Numbered from the stretch's first letter, positions 11,703 through 24,792 are shown. The stretch: 64,000 bases of DNA from Oxyruncus cristatus (GCA_013399855.1 VXAY01004988.1:532848-596847), one strand, 5' to 3'. Numbers and translations: made by a program. Notes: generated by a model not told the origin, from the letters alone.

Positions 11703-13607
11703 AGAAAGCTTGAAACCTTGAGAGTCATTTCAACCATCTTTTTCCAATGGAACAGAGTGTCTTTCTCCTCACCAATTCCTGGACCAAGTCATCAAGATCC
11801 AGTGACCACAGCACTTATGGATGGTCTCTGTTAACAAGAGGCAGTTTGGACACAGACATGATTCATGAAGTGGTACTGTGTTTACCACAGATGATTTCAT
11901 TCAACAGGCATCTCAGAAAAGCCTGAGATGACCACATGGTACACACCCAGAATAAAGGCCACAAAGATGTTGACCAGAGTTTAAACACAAAGCTGAAACT
12001 GGGGATGAAGGTACATTCTTAGATTAAAAATTTCATAAATAAGAGTCACTGAAAAAAAGTGATTTCTATCAGAGAAAGAACAGGACTGTCCTAAATTCCT
12101 GTAATCTATTTCCTATTTAATGACTGAATTTCCCCAATATTTTTTCATGCTGAACACTATGGTAATCAAATTTGCAGTACTGTACACATTGCAGGGAAAT
12201 AATGTTAACAAATGTGTCCAGAATCTTGCTAACTCTGAGAAACTTGTTTGTTATCACCAGAAAAATTCAACCCCAACAAATGTTTAATGATTTCTTCCCA
12301 TATTTTCACCAGCTCTTTCTCTCCTTAGCACATTCTGTGTTTTTAAAGCCCTGACTGTGTCTTGAAAAACATGTTGAAATTTTCATTGGCATAACCAAAT
12401 CAGGTCTATGAGTTCCAGCTTTATGTTGGCCTCCCTCCAGTCGTTTCTGTGGGTGAAAACTGCTAAACCATGCTAATCAAGATTCTATGAACAACTGACC
12501 ACAATTAAACCTTCTATTTCTCTGTTCTTCCCCATTATGTTATTTGCTTTCTGCCTTTTATGTCATGCACTTTCCTTTCCTGTCTGTTCTTGCCTATCCA
12601 CTGTTTTACATACAGTTATTCTGTTTCCTTCTTGCTCTGATTTAACATTTCAATGTTTTCTGTCGTTCTCTACCAAAGTGCATTCAGTTTTAGTATTAAA
12701 CTTAACTAGAGATACCTAATTTGAGGATATAATTAAAAGCATCTCTACTAGTTTCTGTCTTTCTAGTGAAAAGGAGTGTTGCAGTATTTCGCTTTTCAAG
12801 ATATGAATGCTAGCAATATATCACTAGAAAAAAACTAATAAAAATTTCTGGTAATATGTGCTAGACAGCAGCTTGTCAATGGTATCTCTATGATGAATTA
12901 AAGCAAAGGGAGTGGGTTGTGATGCTTGATAAGTAACTACAGCATAATCACGCAGTTGGGATAACTAAAGGTGACTTCCATGTCAAAGGAAGCTGAGCTG
13001 AGGTTCAAAGAGTCTTTTGCTGTTGCTTAGGGGTATGAGTTCGTGGGTTCTCACAGATGGAGTCAGGAAAGAGGAAAAAAAGAAAAAGGAAATAAAAATA
13101 GATTAATAATAGCAGTGGGTTTAAACAGAGAGAAAAGAGAATGGACCAGAGACTTTTATTATTGCCATAATTAGCAGAATTATGAAGATATGTCTGCTTA
13201 TCTCATGCCAGTCTCTTGGGGATAGCCTGGAAAGGGATATTCTACTATAGGGCAGAGCAGAACAGGAGTTAACATAAAGCTTTTTCCTGCTTTTCTTATA
13301 TTTTTCCCATTGACTATAAAGTGATTTGCACAAGCTGGAGGTATTTTATGGTCTGAATTCACATCTCTGTCTGCTGTGAAAACCTGTGGTTCTAAGGTCA
13401 GAAAGAACTTCCTGGACTGTCCACTCTCATACAGTGTCCATATCAGTCTTTGAGCATTTCTCAGAAACTGGATGAAAGAATAAACAGAAATAATCTTGTG
13501 AATATACATTTGATAATTTATAATTACTTCATATTTTAAAATAGAAATAGGGCCTGACCCCATGATCTTACCAGCACAGCAGATTGAAGAGAGATGTCTT
13601 TTTTGTG
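11703..13607. other. Noncoding stretch
   Basis: No supported gene. A small inverted repeat (8-base arms CATCTCAG/CTGAGATG, 6-base loop) lies near 11908-11930. The rest is AT-rich with no recognised family. Confidence 0.5.
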
Positions 13608-13631
13608 TATATATATATATATATATATATT
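13608..13631. repeat. (TA)12 microsatellite
   Basis: Twelve uninterrupted TA units follow a TTTTTTGTG leader. A run of this length and purity is prone to slippage and probably varies between individuals. Confidence 0.95.
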
Positions 13632-15461
13632 TAAATAGCATTTTGATTAAATTTTCTAGTATCAACAGGAAAACAAAACCCCATACTCTAATCTCTAGCT
13701 TTCTGGTCCCTAATTGCAACAATATAGTTGAAAAGTCATTTAAACAAACACACATAAAAGAAGCTACAGGTCATCCTAGGTGATAGGTTATAGAAAAACG
13801 AAAGCAATAGAAATAAAATGAAATAAACCTTTTTATTTCTTTTTAAACTATTCAGCTACTTAGGGATGAGGCATGGGAAGAAACATGAAAATAATTCTGT
13901 GCTTGAGTTACCTAAAATTAGACTGAATAAAGCTTCTTTAACTATGCTATAGAGAACAATTCCACACTAATGGCACATGAACTTAAATGATCTCAGATGG
14001 TCTTTTCCAAAGCTGATTCTTATGGGGTTACTTTTTTTTTTGCTGGCAGACCCATTAATGGCTTGTAGAGGAGAGATAAAGAAACTGAATACAAAAGGCT
14101 GTTATCACAAAAGTTACCCCTAATTGGCCAAGGGATCTTTTTAAATTAAGACACCCGTTAGAGTCTCTAGTACCACCATCACAGAGTTATGTTACATATT
14201 TTCCTTAGTGTAAATAATTTATCTTTGCACGTGTGTTGTGTGGTTGTGCACTGGACAGAAAGTTTGAAGAAACTATGCAGAAGATGTTTAATTTCTCATA
14301 TGCTTTAATGAAAAGGGGTTTACTTTCAAATTGTCAGTGGCTTTTTGCTCCGATATGTTTTATTGTGTGATCAGCAGAGTGACTTTGGAGTTACACCCAG
14401 AGCACGGCTCTGGAAGTAAATAATGCATATGTGTGCAACTGGAATTGCACTTAGAACTTCAATAGTCTCCAAAATATTAATGGCCACTATAAGCAAAGTG
14501 AACTGGGTTGTATCCCCACTGTTGCAGTGAAACAGGAGACATCAAAGATATGGAAAGTAACTGCAGCTATAAAGTCATAAATGGCTGCAGATGTGCTACA
14601 ATATACAACACTTTCATGCTATGTTGGAAAATAAAAAGTTAGAATAAATCACAATGTGACCCCCCCAAAAAACTCCTAAAAAACAAAGAGCTTTTCCTAC
14701 TCAGTCTGATCTCAGAAACCGTTGCTAACGGTATTAGCCTGAAGAAAACTAAAGTCTATTGTCACTGGAGCATCACTATTGCATTGTGGTTTGTGCCCTG
14801 TTGAACACTAGTGCTGCTGTGGCTCCTGCAAACTTTTCTGTGATGTCCTTGGAAAACACTGCCGTGTACTCATCAATAAATCAAATCATAATGAGAGTTA
14901 TGAAAGCAGAGTCTTTGTTCAGTAAAACACTAATGCCACTTTTTGTATCTACTCAGTAAAAGTATGGTTGATTACACTTCACAGATGATGGTTTGGGCAG
15001 AGACTGCCAGGAGAACAAGCCACCATCATCTCTCCCCAGTGGAATGTTCCCCAGCTCATGTCGAGGCTGATAAATACTTCCCAAATTACTTGACTGCCTG
15101 TGTAGTAAGTGAGCTGCAAAATCAGAATTAAGACAAGGGATAAATGTGATCTTAAGCATATCAAATGGTTATAAAATTTGCAGACCAAGGCTTCCCACAG
15201 TGCTTAGAGAGTGCTTCATTTAAGACTGCGTGGACTTCAGGTCTCATCTGTTCACTAAAGTGTGTGCATGGTTCATTCCTACTGCCATCTTTTTTATTCA
15301 CACCTTCCTACCAAAAACCCCAGGGTCTGTTCTAATAACTGGGAATGTGAGACACCCAACTGAGCACCCACAATTTGAACTAAAGACTGAAAGTTAAACC
15401 CCCAATATTTTCTCATTGTATTACAGCTGGTTCATAGCAAAGAGCCATGTTCAACATGGAA
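13632..15461. other. Noncoding stretch
   Basis: No gene is supported. There are short T and C runs near 14031 and 14660. Small open frames on both strands around 14759-15188 overlap one another and show no recognisable protein family. Confidence 0.5.
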
Positions 15462-15672
15462 TAATAGAATCATCATAGAATGGCTTGGGTTGGAAGGCAC
15501 CTTAAAGACCACCCAGTCCCACGCCCAGACATGGGTAGGGACACCACCCACTAGCCCAGGTTGCTCCAGCCTGGCTTTGGACACTTTCAAGGATGGGGCA
15601 GCCATAGTTTCTCTGCAAAACCTGTGTCAGGGCCTCTCCACCCCCACAGTTAGGATGTTCTTCCATCCTCAC
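15462..15672 (-). mobile_element. CR1 LINE 3' end, minus strand
   Basis: The left edge carries the reverse-complemented terminus AATAGAATCATCATAGAATG followed by GCTTGGGTTGGAAGGCACC, then TAGCCCAGGTTGCTCCAGCC and the GGATGGGGCAGCCATAGTTT block. The match fades near 15672. This is an insertion with the 3' terminus intact and the 5' part missing. The 122-codon plus-strand frame at 15490-15858 is an antisense reading of it plus flanking DNA. Confidence 0.95.
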
Positions 15673-17310
15673 TCATATTCAGGTGTTGATGACATAACAA
15701 GTTGCCTTCTTACAGGGTATAACCATGAGAAGATGGTCCTGCTCTCATTCTCTGCTTTGTCTCTATGCAACACCTGTGTCTCCATCATGATGTCAAATCT
15801 GTCATTCTACAGAGGAGGCAACTCCCATCTCTTTGAACCCACAGCAAACCTCTGCTGAAGAGCACACAGATTCCTCAGTCTTGTGCAAAGCTTTTGACTG
15901 CAAACTCTTTCTCATTTTATTTCAGTTATAAAATAAAAGACATCTTGTAAAGAGACAATCAGATAAAACAAATGCCTATCAGGAAAAGAGAATCATACTC
16001 AGATTCCATTCTTTGTGACTTTTACAAATTCACACAAAGTTGTCAGCAAAGTGGTATATTTCTGTTCTCTGTTCCTGCATGATATTTCATTTTGATGTTC
16101 TCACAAAAATCACTTCATCACTGAGAGGACCTCAAAAACTAAAACATAAGAAAGAGTAGACAGTAATTTTTTATCTTTATTTGTGCTACAAAAGACAAAA
16201 GAATTTTATGAGATGGTGAACAATGAGTTCTCATTTGCTCTTCAGATGTGGGACACACATCTCCTGGGTACAAAGTCTATTTACTTATAGAACAATGTTA
16301 AAAGATGACACCAGCGATAATTCAGTGAAGAGGCTGAAAATGGCAAGGCAGGATGGGTCATCTTATTCAAAGTGACAAAAGAGAACAGTTGTATGCTTTG
16401 GCAAAACAAAATTGGACCCAAACCCTGAAATTTGTATTGCCCTTTATTTGAAATTGCCTGTGAAACCCCTGTGATTCCAAAGCAGATTGGACGTTGTCCA
16501 TAGTTGTCTTCTGTTGTCTATGGAAGATGATGAGAAGCAGCCAGTAGCTCATTTTAGCCATTCTGCCAAAATCAATAGTATTTTGTAGAGAGCTTCAGTG
16601 AGAAACAACTTGCCATGCCAGCAACTGAAGCAGAATGTGTCAAAGAAATTAAACTCTTCTTTTTAAATGCTTTGGAGTAATTGAAGGGAATGTGAAGGAT
16701 GTATTCCATAAGCTTTGCAGCTCTAATAGGGATAGAAGTTACCTCTCTCCAGACTGCTGCTCTGCAGAGCTGCCCTCAAGGTCAGAAAAGCTTTTGCCTG
16801 AGTAAAGGCTGAAGAGCTGGAAGAAAGAGTGGGTTTAAACCAGATCAGAGGTGTTTGAGTGTTAATTTGAGTGCCTTAGTTTGGAAACCTGATCACAGAT
16901 ACTCAGGGTGAGTTCAAGCAGTCCCTTTGCCTTAAAAGCAAGAGAAGCCTTCACCCCACCACAACCATCCTCATGTGCATGTACTTCAAGGGTGTTTGAA
17001 AATTGACATCTGAGAGACCTGGAAACTTAATCACTTCCAGCATGCATTCGAGCTGTGATTACTTAGATGTCTGTACATCTTCAGTCTCCTCTTATACTTC
17101 CTCTATGCAGTGATGCTCCTCTCCATGAGCCGGAATGCAGAGAGGGAGCTGAGAGCATGACCCAGCGAGGCAGAGCTGTCATAAGCAAAGATCCCTCCTC
17201 CAGGGGGTCAATTCCCTCCTGAAGAAATCACAATTGCATAAAAATCTGAGCTTCTGAACTCCCTTAAATCTCCCTCCTTAAGACCTTTGAAACAGCTTCT
17301 CATTCCCATA
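15673..17310. other. Noncoding stretch
   Basis: I recognise no gene or repeat. The composition is mixed, slightly less AT-rich around 16740-17200, with no exon-like structure that I can defend. Confidence 0.5.
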
Positions 17311-17590
17311 AAATGTCCCCAGTGCCTAAAGGGGTTACAAGAGAGCTGGAGAGGGTCCTTGGACAAGGGCCTGGAGTGGCAGGACATGGGGGAATGTCTT
17401 CCACTGACAGGGGCAGGGTTAGATTTAGATATTCAGAAGAAATTCTTCCCTGTGAGGCAGATGAGACCCTGCCACAGGTTGCCCAGAGCAGCTGTGGATG
17501 CCCCATCCCTGGAAATGGATGCACAGGACTTGGAAAAACTTGGTCTAGTGGAAGGTGTCTTGCCCAAACCATTCTATAATCCTATGAAAT
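17311..17590 (+). mobile_element. CR1 LINE 3' region, plus strand
   Basis: CR1 order is clear: CCCAGTGCCTAAAGGGG, GAGAGCTGGAGAGGGTCC, the AAGAAATTCTTCCCTGTGAG block, CACAGGTTGCCCAGAGCAG, GCCCCATCCCTGGAAATGG, TGGTCTAGTGGAAGGTGTC and a CCATTCTATAATCCTATGAA terminus. Compared with its siblings here, a short block between the GGTGTC and CCATTC landmarks is missing, so this copy carries an internal deletion near its end. The three short frames across it (17287-17625, 17300-17572 and 17313-17579) are readings of the repeat. Confidence 0.95.
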
Positions 17591-20500
17591 CAGCTGCAAC
17601 TATTGAAGGTTCCACAGCTGTGTGACACACAGCTTTCTATGTATTAACAATGCATTAGATAGGTTGGAGGTTAAAACTGCCTTCGTTGCTAAGACCAAAA
17701 TTTGTCTTTCAGGACTATGAAAGAGCTGTTTTGCCTCCACTGGCTAAAAAAGTAAAATTAAAAAAAAAAAAAAAAAAAGTTTTACTATTTTGAAAATTAT
17801 CTTTTACAAGGTAGGATCCTCGGATTTGGTGATTAGCTTCGTTTGCCAGTTTGGCTTCTGCATCTTGAATGAAGCTGCAAGGTTCAGCCAGTGTTTCAGC
17901 CCCTCTGCTTCCCCCATTAGCTGGTAGTTTCTGCCTGCATGTAGAATCTCAGCTGCTTATTTCTTGCCACAGAAATGCCACTTTTCAAAATTAACTGTTG
18001 TGTGAAGGTCTCCTACAGTGTTTCCTCCTCTTTTCATTAACATTCAGGGAAGGGGGTGTTCCTGCAAGGGGGGCCATGGATCAGTGGTCAGGGTAGCAAG
18101 TGCTTCTCTTTCCCCCAGTCTCTACTTTGCAATGGCTCTAGTTATAAACCTCCCTCGGGGGTTTTACCAGGTGTCCCAGCCCAGTGACCCCAATCATTAG
18201 AGGATGTCTCTAAAACATGGGACTGTGCATCCCATTATCCCCATCACCTACTCCTCTGTGAAGAACAGGAAGAATTTCTACTCAATATGTCCCATGACCA
18301 GGTGATTTGTCAGAGAAGGGACCCACTGTACATTGTCTGATAAACTTCTCTAAAATTACATACTTTCTCTTTCAGCTTCCTTGTTTGTTTGTTTGGGGTT
18401 TTTTTATCTATCTAATGACTGATATCTATTTGTCTCCAATTGCCCTCCCGTTGTGACACCAAGTAAAACTATGAAACAGGAGTGCAGAAATACAGTGTTG
18501 ACTAACTCTTCTGCTCTGGGATTGGAAAGAAGACCATCATGGTACGTCTCAGCACCTGAGCACTCCGTAGGCTTTTCCCCCTCATGATTCTTTGGATGAA
18601 AACACTTCTGGTGAAGTAAAATTACTAGGTTGAAGTGTAATTTAATTTGCCATTGTAAATGGTATTTGTTCTAAATTCACTTAATAATTTAACTGAAAAG
18701 AATTATCTTTGAGTATAAAGAAGTAAACGTGTTCAAAGCCCGCTTAGCCTGTGAGTAGTTTTATTTTCTGAGGCATTCATAAATGACAACTAACCTAAAG
18801 TGTTTAAAAACGTTTTTCCATAATAATAATAACAACAATAAAGCCTAATGTGGGGTTTCTGAAAAGGTCATCAGCTTAGAGAATAACAATGCCACACCTG
18901 GTTTGTCCAGTTATTTGGGGGGGGACAGGGATTATTCGCAGCATGCATAATCTGATTTAAAACACTATTTTTTGACTAATTTTAATGTCCAATTTCTGCA
19001 TGTTAAATGTTACAATATAAAAAGAATCTAATAAAATCCTATTTTTTTGTCATATGAGATTTTGTTATACAGCTTTTGAATTTACTTCTACACCTTGAGT
19101 AAGGTGATAAATCATTTTGTTCCAATAAGAGCAGCTATTCAGTCACGTACATTTTGGCTTCATGGTTTCAGAATACTAATTTTGACCACTAGTTTTAAAG
19201 TGTCAAATATCAGGTGATGACTTTTCCAGTGTTTATTTCAGAGTCCTTTTTTAGACATCACTGAATATAAATATAAATATGTCAGCATCTCAGCCCTGAC
19301 TGTGCTAGAAAACCATTTATCTTTGCTTGTTGAAATAGTTTTTGTATATATCGATTTACTTTCATTATTTTTCACACAGATTGCTTTTAATGCAGCTACT
19401 TCAACAGTAGACAATAAAGTATGGCCTTAATGGAATAATTTTGCATATCTCTCTAGGTCAGTAGTCTATTTAAAATGGAGCTTGTCAGACTCAGATGTTG
19501 TTGCCTATTTTTTCTTTAACAGTAAAAAGAAAGAAGAGTTAAGTAGGTGGATACATAACATTTGTGAAGCTCCACTTATTTATTCCACAAAATAAAGTGA
19601 AGATATCACTGTCATCATGAGTAACCTGTTAGAGGAACAGCTGACAAAAATGCTGGATGCACAGTGCCCATTTAAAGCAGGGGCCAGGCAAACCCTGGTC
19701 TGAGTGCAGCAGCTGTATGAATTTATGTGTGATATACAGGGCTTGTACTGTAGTGAATTTTAAAATGGAAGGTTACTGGTCAAAGCTCTCCACCAAATCC
19801 CAGCAGATCCTAAACTACTATTGAGACCTTCCACAGATTGCCCATGTGAGCACGGAGTAGAAACTTAATTTCTTCATATCATTGCTTCCCAACCTTAATT
19901 CCACTTCAGGGATGTCATTTGTCTTAAAAGGTGAGAATTTGATTGCAGTGACAGATTCATTTGATATCTGGCAGTTCTGATGAATATTTTTCAGGAAAGC
20001 AAATAGTCCTTCCCAACTGCCAGTGTTATCTAATACTAGACCAGGGAAAATACCTTCTCTTGACTAAACTGATAACCTCTAAACACTGAAAAGAATAAAC
20101 AGGCTGCTTAGCATTGCCCTAAATCATGGAACTGAAGAAGCAGGGCTTAGCCAGATATGAGCACATATTTCTTTACATAATAAATAAAATTATTTCTTCT
20201 AAAAATATTTTGTTGCTGTGAATTCAAAGGGTTAAGGGCATCAAGTGTGTTAACACTTCTATATGAAGCTTGTTTTATGCTATCTTCTTTATCTTGGGAT
20301 TAGCTCTTCCATCAGAGTACAGTAGAGCACGTGTCTAAGTTGGGCAAAGCATAATATTTGATATAAATGAGCTCCAGAAGGTGTGTTTTTGTGCTGTTAA
20401 CTGTTAGCACTTAATCTCCAGTAGGACTTTTGACCTTCCCTAGGGTTGCCTTAGAACCTGTGACAAGTAGTGGCCACCATACAGAGCTGCTTTGCTAAAC

Positions 20501-21799
20501 TTTGTGTGGTGCAATACAGAGAAGTGAAAAGGGATTACTGAGCATCAGTCTGCCCAGTCCAAGTTTATTGGCAATACTATTCCAGCACAGTGTGCTCTTC
20601 TGCATCCCAGAGGGTATAAATATTCCCACCTCAAGGCAATGGGTATGAAATCACAGTGAGACTCCACTATCACTCCAGATTCTAATCCTAAGGTTTTCTA
20701 AGTGTTCTAGTGCTTGCTCGTGACATGAGAGCATATCCCTACACTTCTACCATCAAAATCACCTTTTCAAACCTTATTTTTTTTCATGCATAAAGCAATG
20801 GATTTAGCTGAGGCATTGTTAACATCCTTAACACTACAGAAGTTTTAAAAGATATGCATAGTTTCTAGGCAACCAATTCCTATTACCTTTGAAAGCAATC
20901 TGTTGGTTCTTTTCCCTTATATTCCCATGAAATATCATAGACAGGCACAATTAGCTTAAAATTGAAATAATATCTTAAAGGTAATTAAATGTAGTTAAAA
21001 TATATTGCTTTGTTGAAACTACAATACTTCAAAATAGTGAATACTGGTCAAAGGATTGTCTTCACTCCAACAAGGAGCAAAAAACAAACTTGAAAAGTGT
21101 TGAAAACTTCAGCAAGAAAGAATTCCTTAAAACATCAGCTGTAGCTCTTGGAGCAAAGAAAAGCAGATGAACCACTTCTGATTCACACAAGTACTCTTTG
21201 CACACACTCGTCCTGTTTCTAGTAAAACTTGGGCAGTCTCCCTTCTCCACCCTCCCCACCACAGAAGTGTGTGGGGAGTGGTGAAAATAGTTCCTAAACA
21301 ATGCAGTAAAGAGGGAGTTTTATCCCTGGGATGGATTAAAGGTTTTGACTGAATGAATTCCATCGTTGAAAGGAGTTTCAAACTGTACATCATCAAAACT
21401 ATTTATTTGACAATCTAAGTCATCGTACGTGTCAAGGTGCAGCTCTGCCGGATAGATTTAGCTATTCCCACAAAATCCCTTCCCTTTGCAGAAATATGTT
21501 TTGTTTGACAGCCAAAGCTCCCAAATGAAGACTCTGGTGAAGATACATGACTATACAGAAGCGTGCAGGTGTTTACAAGTGAAGAGATAAGAATATTTTT
21601 CAGTACCTCTGAGGAGAAAATTATCGGGCAGACTTCTCCTCAGATCCTTGGAGTCACGCCAGCACCTTGCTGCTCATAACCATGTTTAAACTGAAGCATT
21701 CATGAAAATGTCAAATTGATAATACTGAAAACTGAAATACATCAGGTAGTCACAGACTACATGGAAAGAGTCAGAGGAATGCAGTTCAGAAGGAAATGA
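17591..21799. other. Long noncoding stretch
   Basis: No gene is supported over 4.2 kb. It contains a homopolymer A run (17760-17778), an (ATA)/(ACA) microsatellite near 18821-18842 and a G run near 18917-18924. A short inverted repeat (CTCCCCAC/GTGGGGAG) lies near 21248-21278. Confidence 0.55.
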
Positions 21800-22090
21800 G
21801 GGGGGCCTGCAAGAAGGCTTGATAGGGGCTTTTTATGAGGGCATGAGGTGATACGACAAGGGAGAATGGCTTCAAAATGAAGGAGAGTAGATTTAGATTA
21901 GACATTAGGAAGAAATTCTTTAGTGTGAGGGTAGTGAAGCCCTGGCACAGTTTGACCAGAGAAGCTGTGGTTACCCCATCCCTGGAAGTGTCCAAGGCCA
22001 GGTTGGACGGGGCTTGGAGCAACCTGGCCTAGTGGAAGGTGTCCCTGACCTTGACAGGGGGATAGGAACAATTCCATGATTCCATGAAAT
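21800..22090 (+). mobile_element. CR1 LINE 3' region, plus strand
   Basis: About 290 bases of CR1: GGGGCCTGCAAGAAGG, GGGGCTTTTTATGAGGGCAT, GGAGAATGGCTTCAAAATGA, the ATTAGGAAGAAATTCTTTAG block, CCCTGGCACAGTTTGACC, GCCAGGTTGGACGGGGCTTG, GGCCTAGTGGAAGGTGTCCC, and an ATTCCATGATTCCATGAA terminus. The terminus is the ATTCTATGAT unit with a T-to-C change in both repeats. The minus-strand frame at 21786-22022 is an antisense reading. Confidence 0.95.
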
Positions 22091-24057
22091 ATAAGATAGT
22101 ATAATCAAAACTCTGTACATCACAGACTCTTGGACATCTCTTGGAGAAAATCAAACTTAATAAATCTGTCCAAATGACAGATTTTGTGCTTAAACGGGCT
22201 TTGGTTCAGTATTGTAGAGTGGAGAACCAGTCCATGATTTCTTATATTCCATAGAGATTAATTCACAGGCAGCATCTGTACCAGAATTAACTAGGTTTTT
22301 TCTTCAGAAGGAGAAATTAGGAACAGCTGGAGACTGCCTAACACAAGGCTCTAGACCTTACAGTGGAAACAGCTCAACACCATTTCACTTGTGGAACTCA
22401 GAATGTAATCTGAGACTGATACAGAGGTAGTGTTGACAAAACCACATGGCAGCGTGGATAGAGGACAGGAGAATTTAGTTGCTAGAAAATTCCTCATCTG
22501 GGAAAGAACTGGGATATGCAGGTGATAAGGAATATGGTTCCTTGGCCCCACAGCTGACTATTCCTCTGACTCAAATATGTGTGAAAAGATACTCTAGTCA
22601 GCTCAGTGGGAAGCAATGAATCATGGTTGTTCATAATACTACAAATAGTTTTGACCTTTGGGCAATCACACAGGTTGGACAGTGCATCAATATTTCAACT
22701 ATAGAGTTATTCAAGTTCTTTTTCTGCATTTCCACTTATGATAATGTCTGTGCCTGCTGTGTACCTGTAACGTGGGGAGAGCTGAAGAAGGAGAGTGAAA
22801 GTGTTTTGTGAGCACAGTTATAAGAAGGTATCACCTTTCACAAGTAGCAGAATAAAAGTGGCTCTGACAGAGATTAAAAAAACATTAAGAGAACTCGATG
22901 GTTTTATGTGTTTAATTCAACACGTCAATTCATATTAGACTAGTCCCAAGAGAAAAGAAGGAGGAATTAAGTACTTGAAGCTGATAATGGTATAATAACA
23001 TTTACCATGACAGGCTTTGTAGTAGTACTAATACTTTCCTTTGTAAGTTACTATTTAATTTAAACTAAAGCGTGATTAGGTATGTTGAAATCTCGACAAT
23101 CCCAAAGAGAAAGAAAAAAACACAAAGAGCAGTCCTTAAACAAAAAATGAGCTTAGACTTTTTATTTAGACACTGAAACATGACATTCAATGATGGAGAT
23201 TTGCCATGAATTTCACACTTGATTTATATCCCTAATTACTCAAGACTTTAATGATCTCAATAATCTACAAGCAAACTAATGTGGTATTTCTTAAATATTC
23301 TTAGAATTTATTAATTTTCAAGAAGAAGATCAAAAAGTAGAACTCAATTATTTCTTTAAAAAAAATAAACTCTGTCCAGATCCATCACTGAGGAGCTCCA
23401 CTATTAATCATTTTTATTATTAATATTTTCCTCCAGCTTTTTAAAATTTCAGCTTCAGCAATAGCCTCTGATTAAAAGTTTTGCCTTATTTATGAGAAGG
23501 TCAAAAGAAAAGGGACCAAAGTAAGTTGCAAGAATAGATGAGGAAGAAATAGATATACTTCACCAAGCATAGTTTCCAGCCCTCTGTGTTTACTACATTA
23601 AGTATTATCAAACAAAAATGTCTTTATTAACATTATTAACAGCATTCGTAGAGTTCACAGTAGAAAAAAAAATACTCTGACAGGGATTTTTTTACCTAAT
23701 TCCCTCAAGAAATGATGTTCGTGAGCTTATCCTTTCTTTATTATTCCATCTGGCACTTCTGCATCTGCTAATATTGAACACATTTTCCAGTTTCAACGAA
23801 GAATCCACAAAAAAAAAAAAAAGACAAAATCTTATGAATGCCTCAACCGAGTTAAAACTTTAATGCTGACTGTTGTGGTTTCCATCACTGTGGAACAAAC
23901 TCATCCCATCAGGGACTGCAGAGACAAAGGCAGAGACAGATCTAAGTACTGCACTGAGTCGAGTTCAGGTCAGTGGGACAAAGACATTTCCACAGCTCTT
24001 CTTGCTACAGCCCCTGGCAATTTGAATTCCCCAGGCTTCAATTTAAGAGCAGGACCC
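22091..24057. other. Noncoding stretch
   Basis: No gene is supported. An A run lies at about 23810-23823. About 200 bases immediately left of the next CR1 (23863-24057) are less AT-rich and open in one frame, but I recognise no family in them. Confidence 0.5.
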
Positions 24058-24293
24058 AACAATAGAATTACAGAGTGGTTTGGGTTGGAAGAGACATGGA
24101 AGATCACCCTGTTCCACTCCCTGCCATGGGCTGGGGCACCTTCCACTAGTCCAGGTTGCTCCAAGCCCCGTCCAACCTGGACACGAACACTTCCAGGGAT
24201 GGGGCAGCCACAGGTTGTCTGGGCAACCTGTGCCAGGGCCTCCCCACTCTCACAATGGGGAGTTTCTTCCCAATATCTCATCTAAATCTGACC
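24058..24293 (-). mobile_element. CR1 LINE 3' end, minus strand
   Basis: Reverse-complement CR1 with terminus AATAGAATTACAGAGTGGTT at the left, then TTGGGTTGGAAGAGACATGG, the CCAGGTTGCTCCAAGCCCCG and GGATGGGGCAGCCACAGG blocks, GGCAACCTGTGCCAGGGCC, and TCTCATCTAAATCTGACC at the right edge. Several small frames on both strands across 23863-24356 are artefacts of this copy. Confidence 0.95.
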
Positions 24294-24429
24294 AGTGACA
24301 CACTGATTTCTTTCCAGAACACCCTGATGTCTTTGAGATTTTTACCATCCAGGTAGAATAAGGTATTTCTGCTTAATGTTTAGGAATTTAGAAAAAGATC
24401 AAACTGCACCACACAAAGCGATATAATAA

Positions 24430-24530
24430 GCTCATAAACCGCAATTTCACTCAGCTAATTAAAGCTGCATTAATGAAATAATCAAATGAAGGTCATAATT
24501 AAAATTAAATCCATAAATCAATGTTTTTTA
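24430..24530. promoter_or_regulatory. Homeodomain-motif-rich patch, possible enhancer
   Basis: A dense group of TAAT/ATTA cores (CTAATTAAAG, CATTAATGA, CATAATTAAAATTAAAT) occurs with an AATCAAATGAAGG stretch. Homeodomain proteins bind TAATTA-type cores, and vertebrate intergenic enhancers often cluster them. In AT-rich DNA such motifs also arise by chance. Without conservation data this is only a candidate. Confidence 0.15.
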
Positions 24531-24708
24531 GACTGTTCATTCATCAGAATAATAACGAAATTTCTACATTGTTTTCATTTAAATACTAGAAGAATTGTTC
24601 ATTTTCCAGACTTGTCTTGGCATTTGTTTGAGTCCTTGGCTTCGTTTAATCTGAAACTCAAATTCATTGTGTCCTACTTGGTGTCTTCACAATTAGGAGT
24701 CAGAGGTG

Positions 24709-24725
24709 AAAAAAAAAAAAAAAAA
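24709..24725. repeat. Homopolymer A run beside assembly gap
   Basis: Seventeen adenines lie 18 bases left of the N gap. Homopolymers are hard to sequence and assemble, so the gap may be a consequence of local low complexity. Confidence 0.9.
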
Positions 24726-24743
24726 CCAAAACATTAAGGGGCT

Positions 24744-24792
24744 NNNNNNNNNNNNNNNNNNNNNNNNNNNNNNNNNNNNNNNNNNNNNNNNN
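24744..24792. other. Assembly gap (49 N)
   Basis: Forty-nine undetermined bases. The true length of the missing sequence is unknown. Any open frame running through it (for example minus strand 24693-25067) is not interpretable. Confidence 1.

Noticed and set aside
11493..11834. Open frame encoding a very hydrophobic Phe/Leu/Val/Trp-rich peptide resembling a membrane protein
   Set aside because: The underlying DNA is a T/G low-complexity tract (TTTG, GGTT units); the hydrophobicity follows from codon composition.
13198..13755. 185-codon minus-strand frame
   Set aside because: It runs through the (TA)12 microsatellite (an Ile/Tyr alternation) and no domain is recognisable.
23863..24057. Possible LTR or other element attached to the CR1 at 24058
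   Set aside because: No terminal TG...CA pair, repeated ends or polyA signal could be defined; left as unique sequence.
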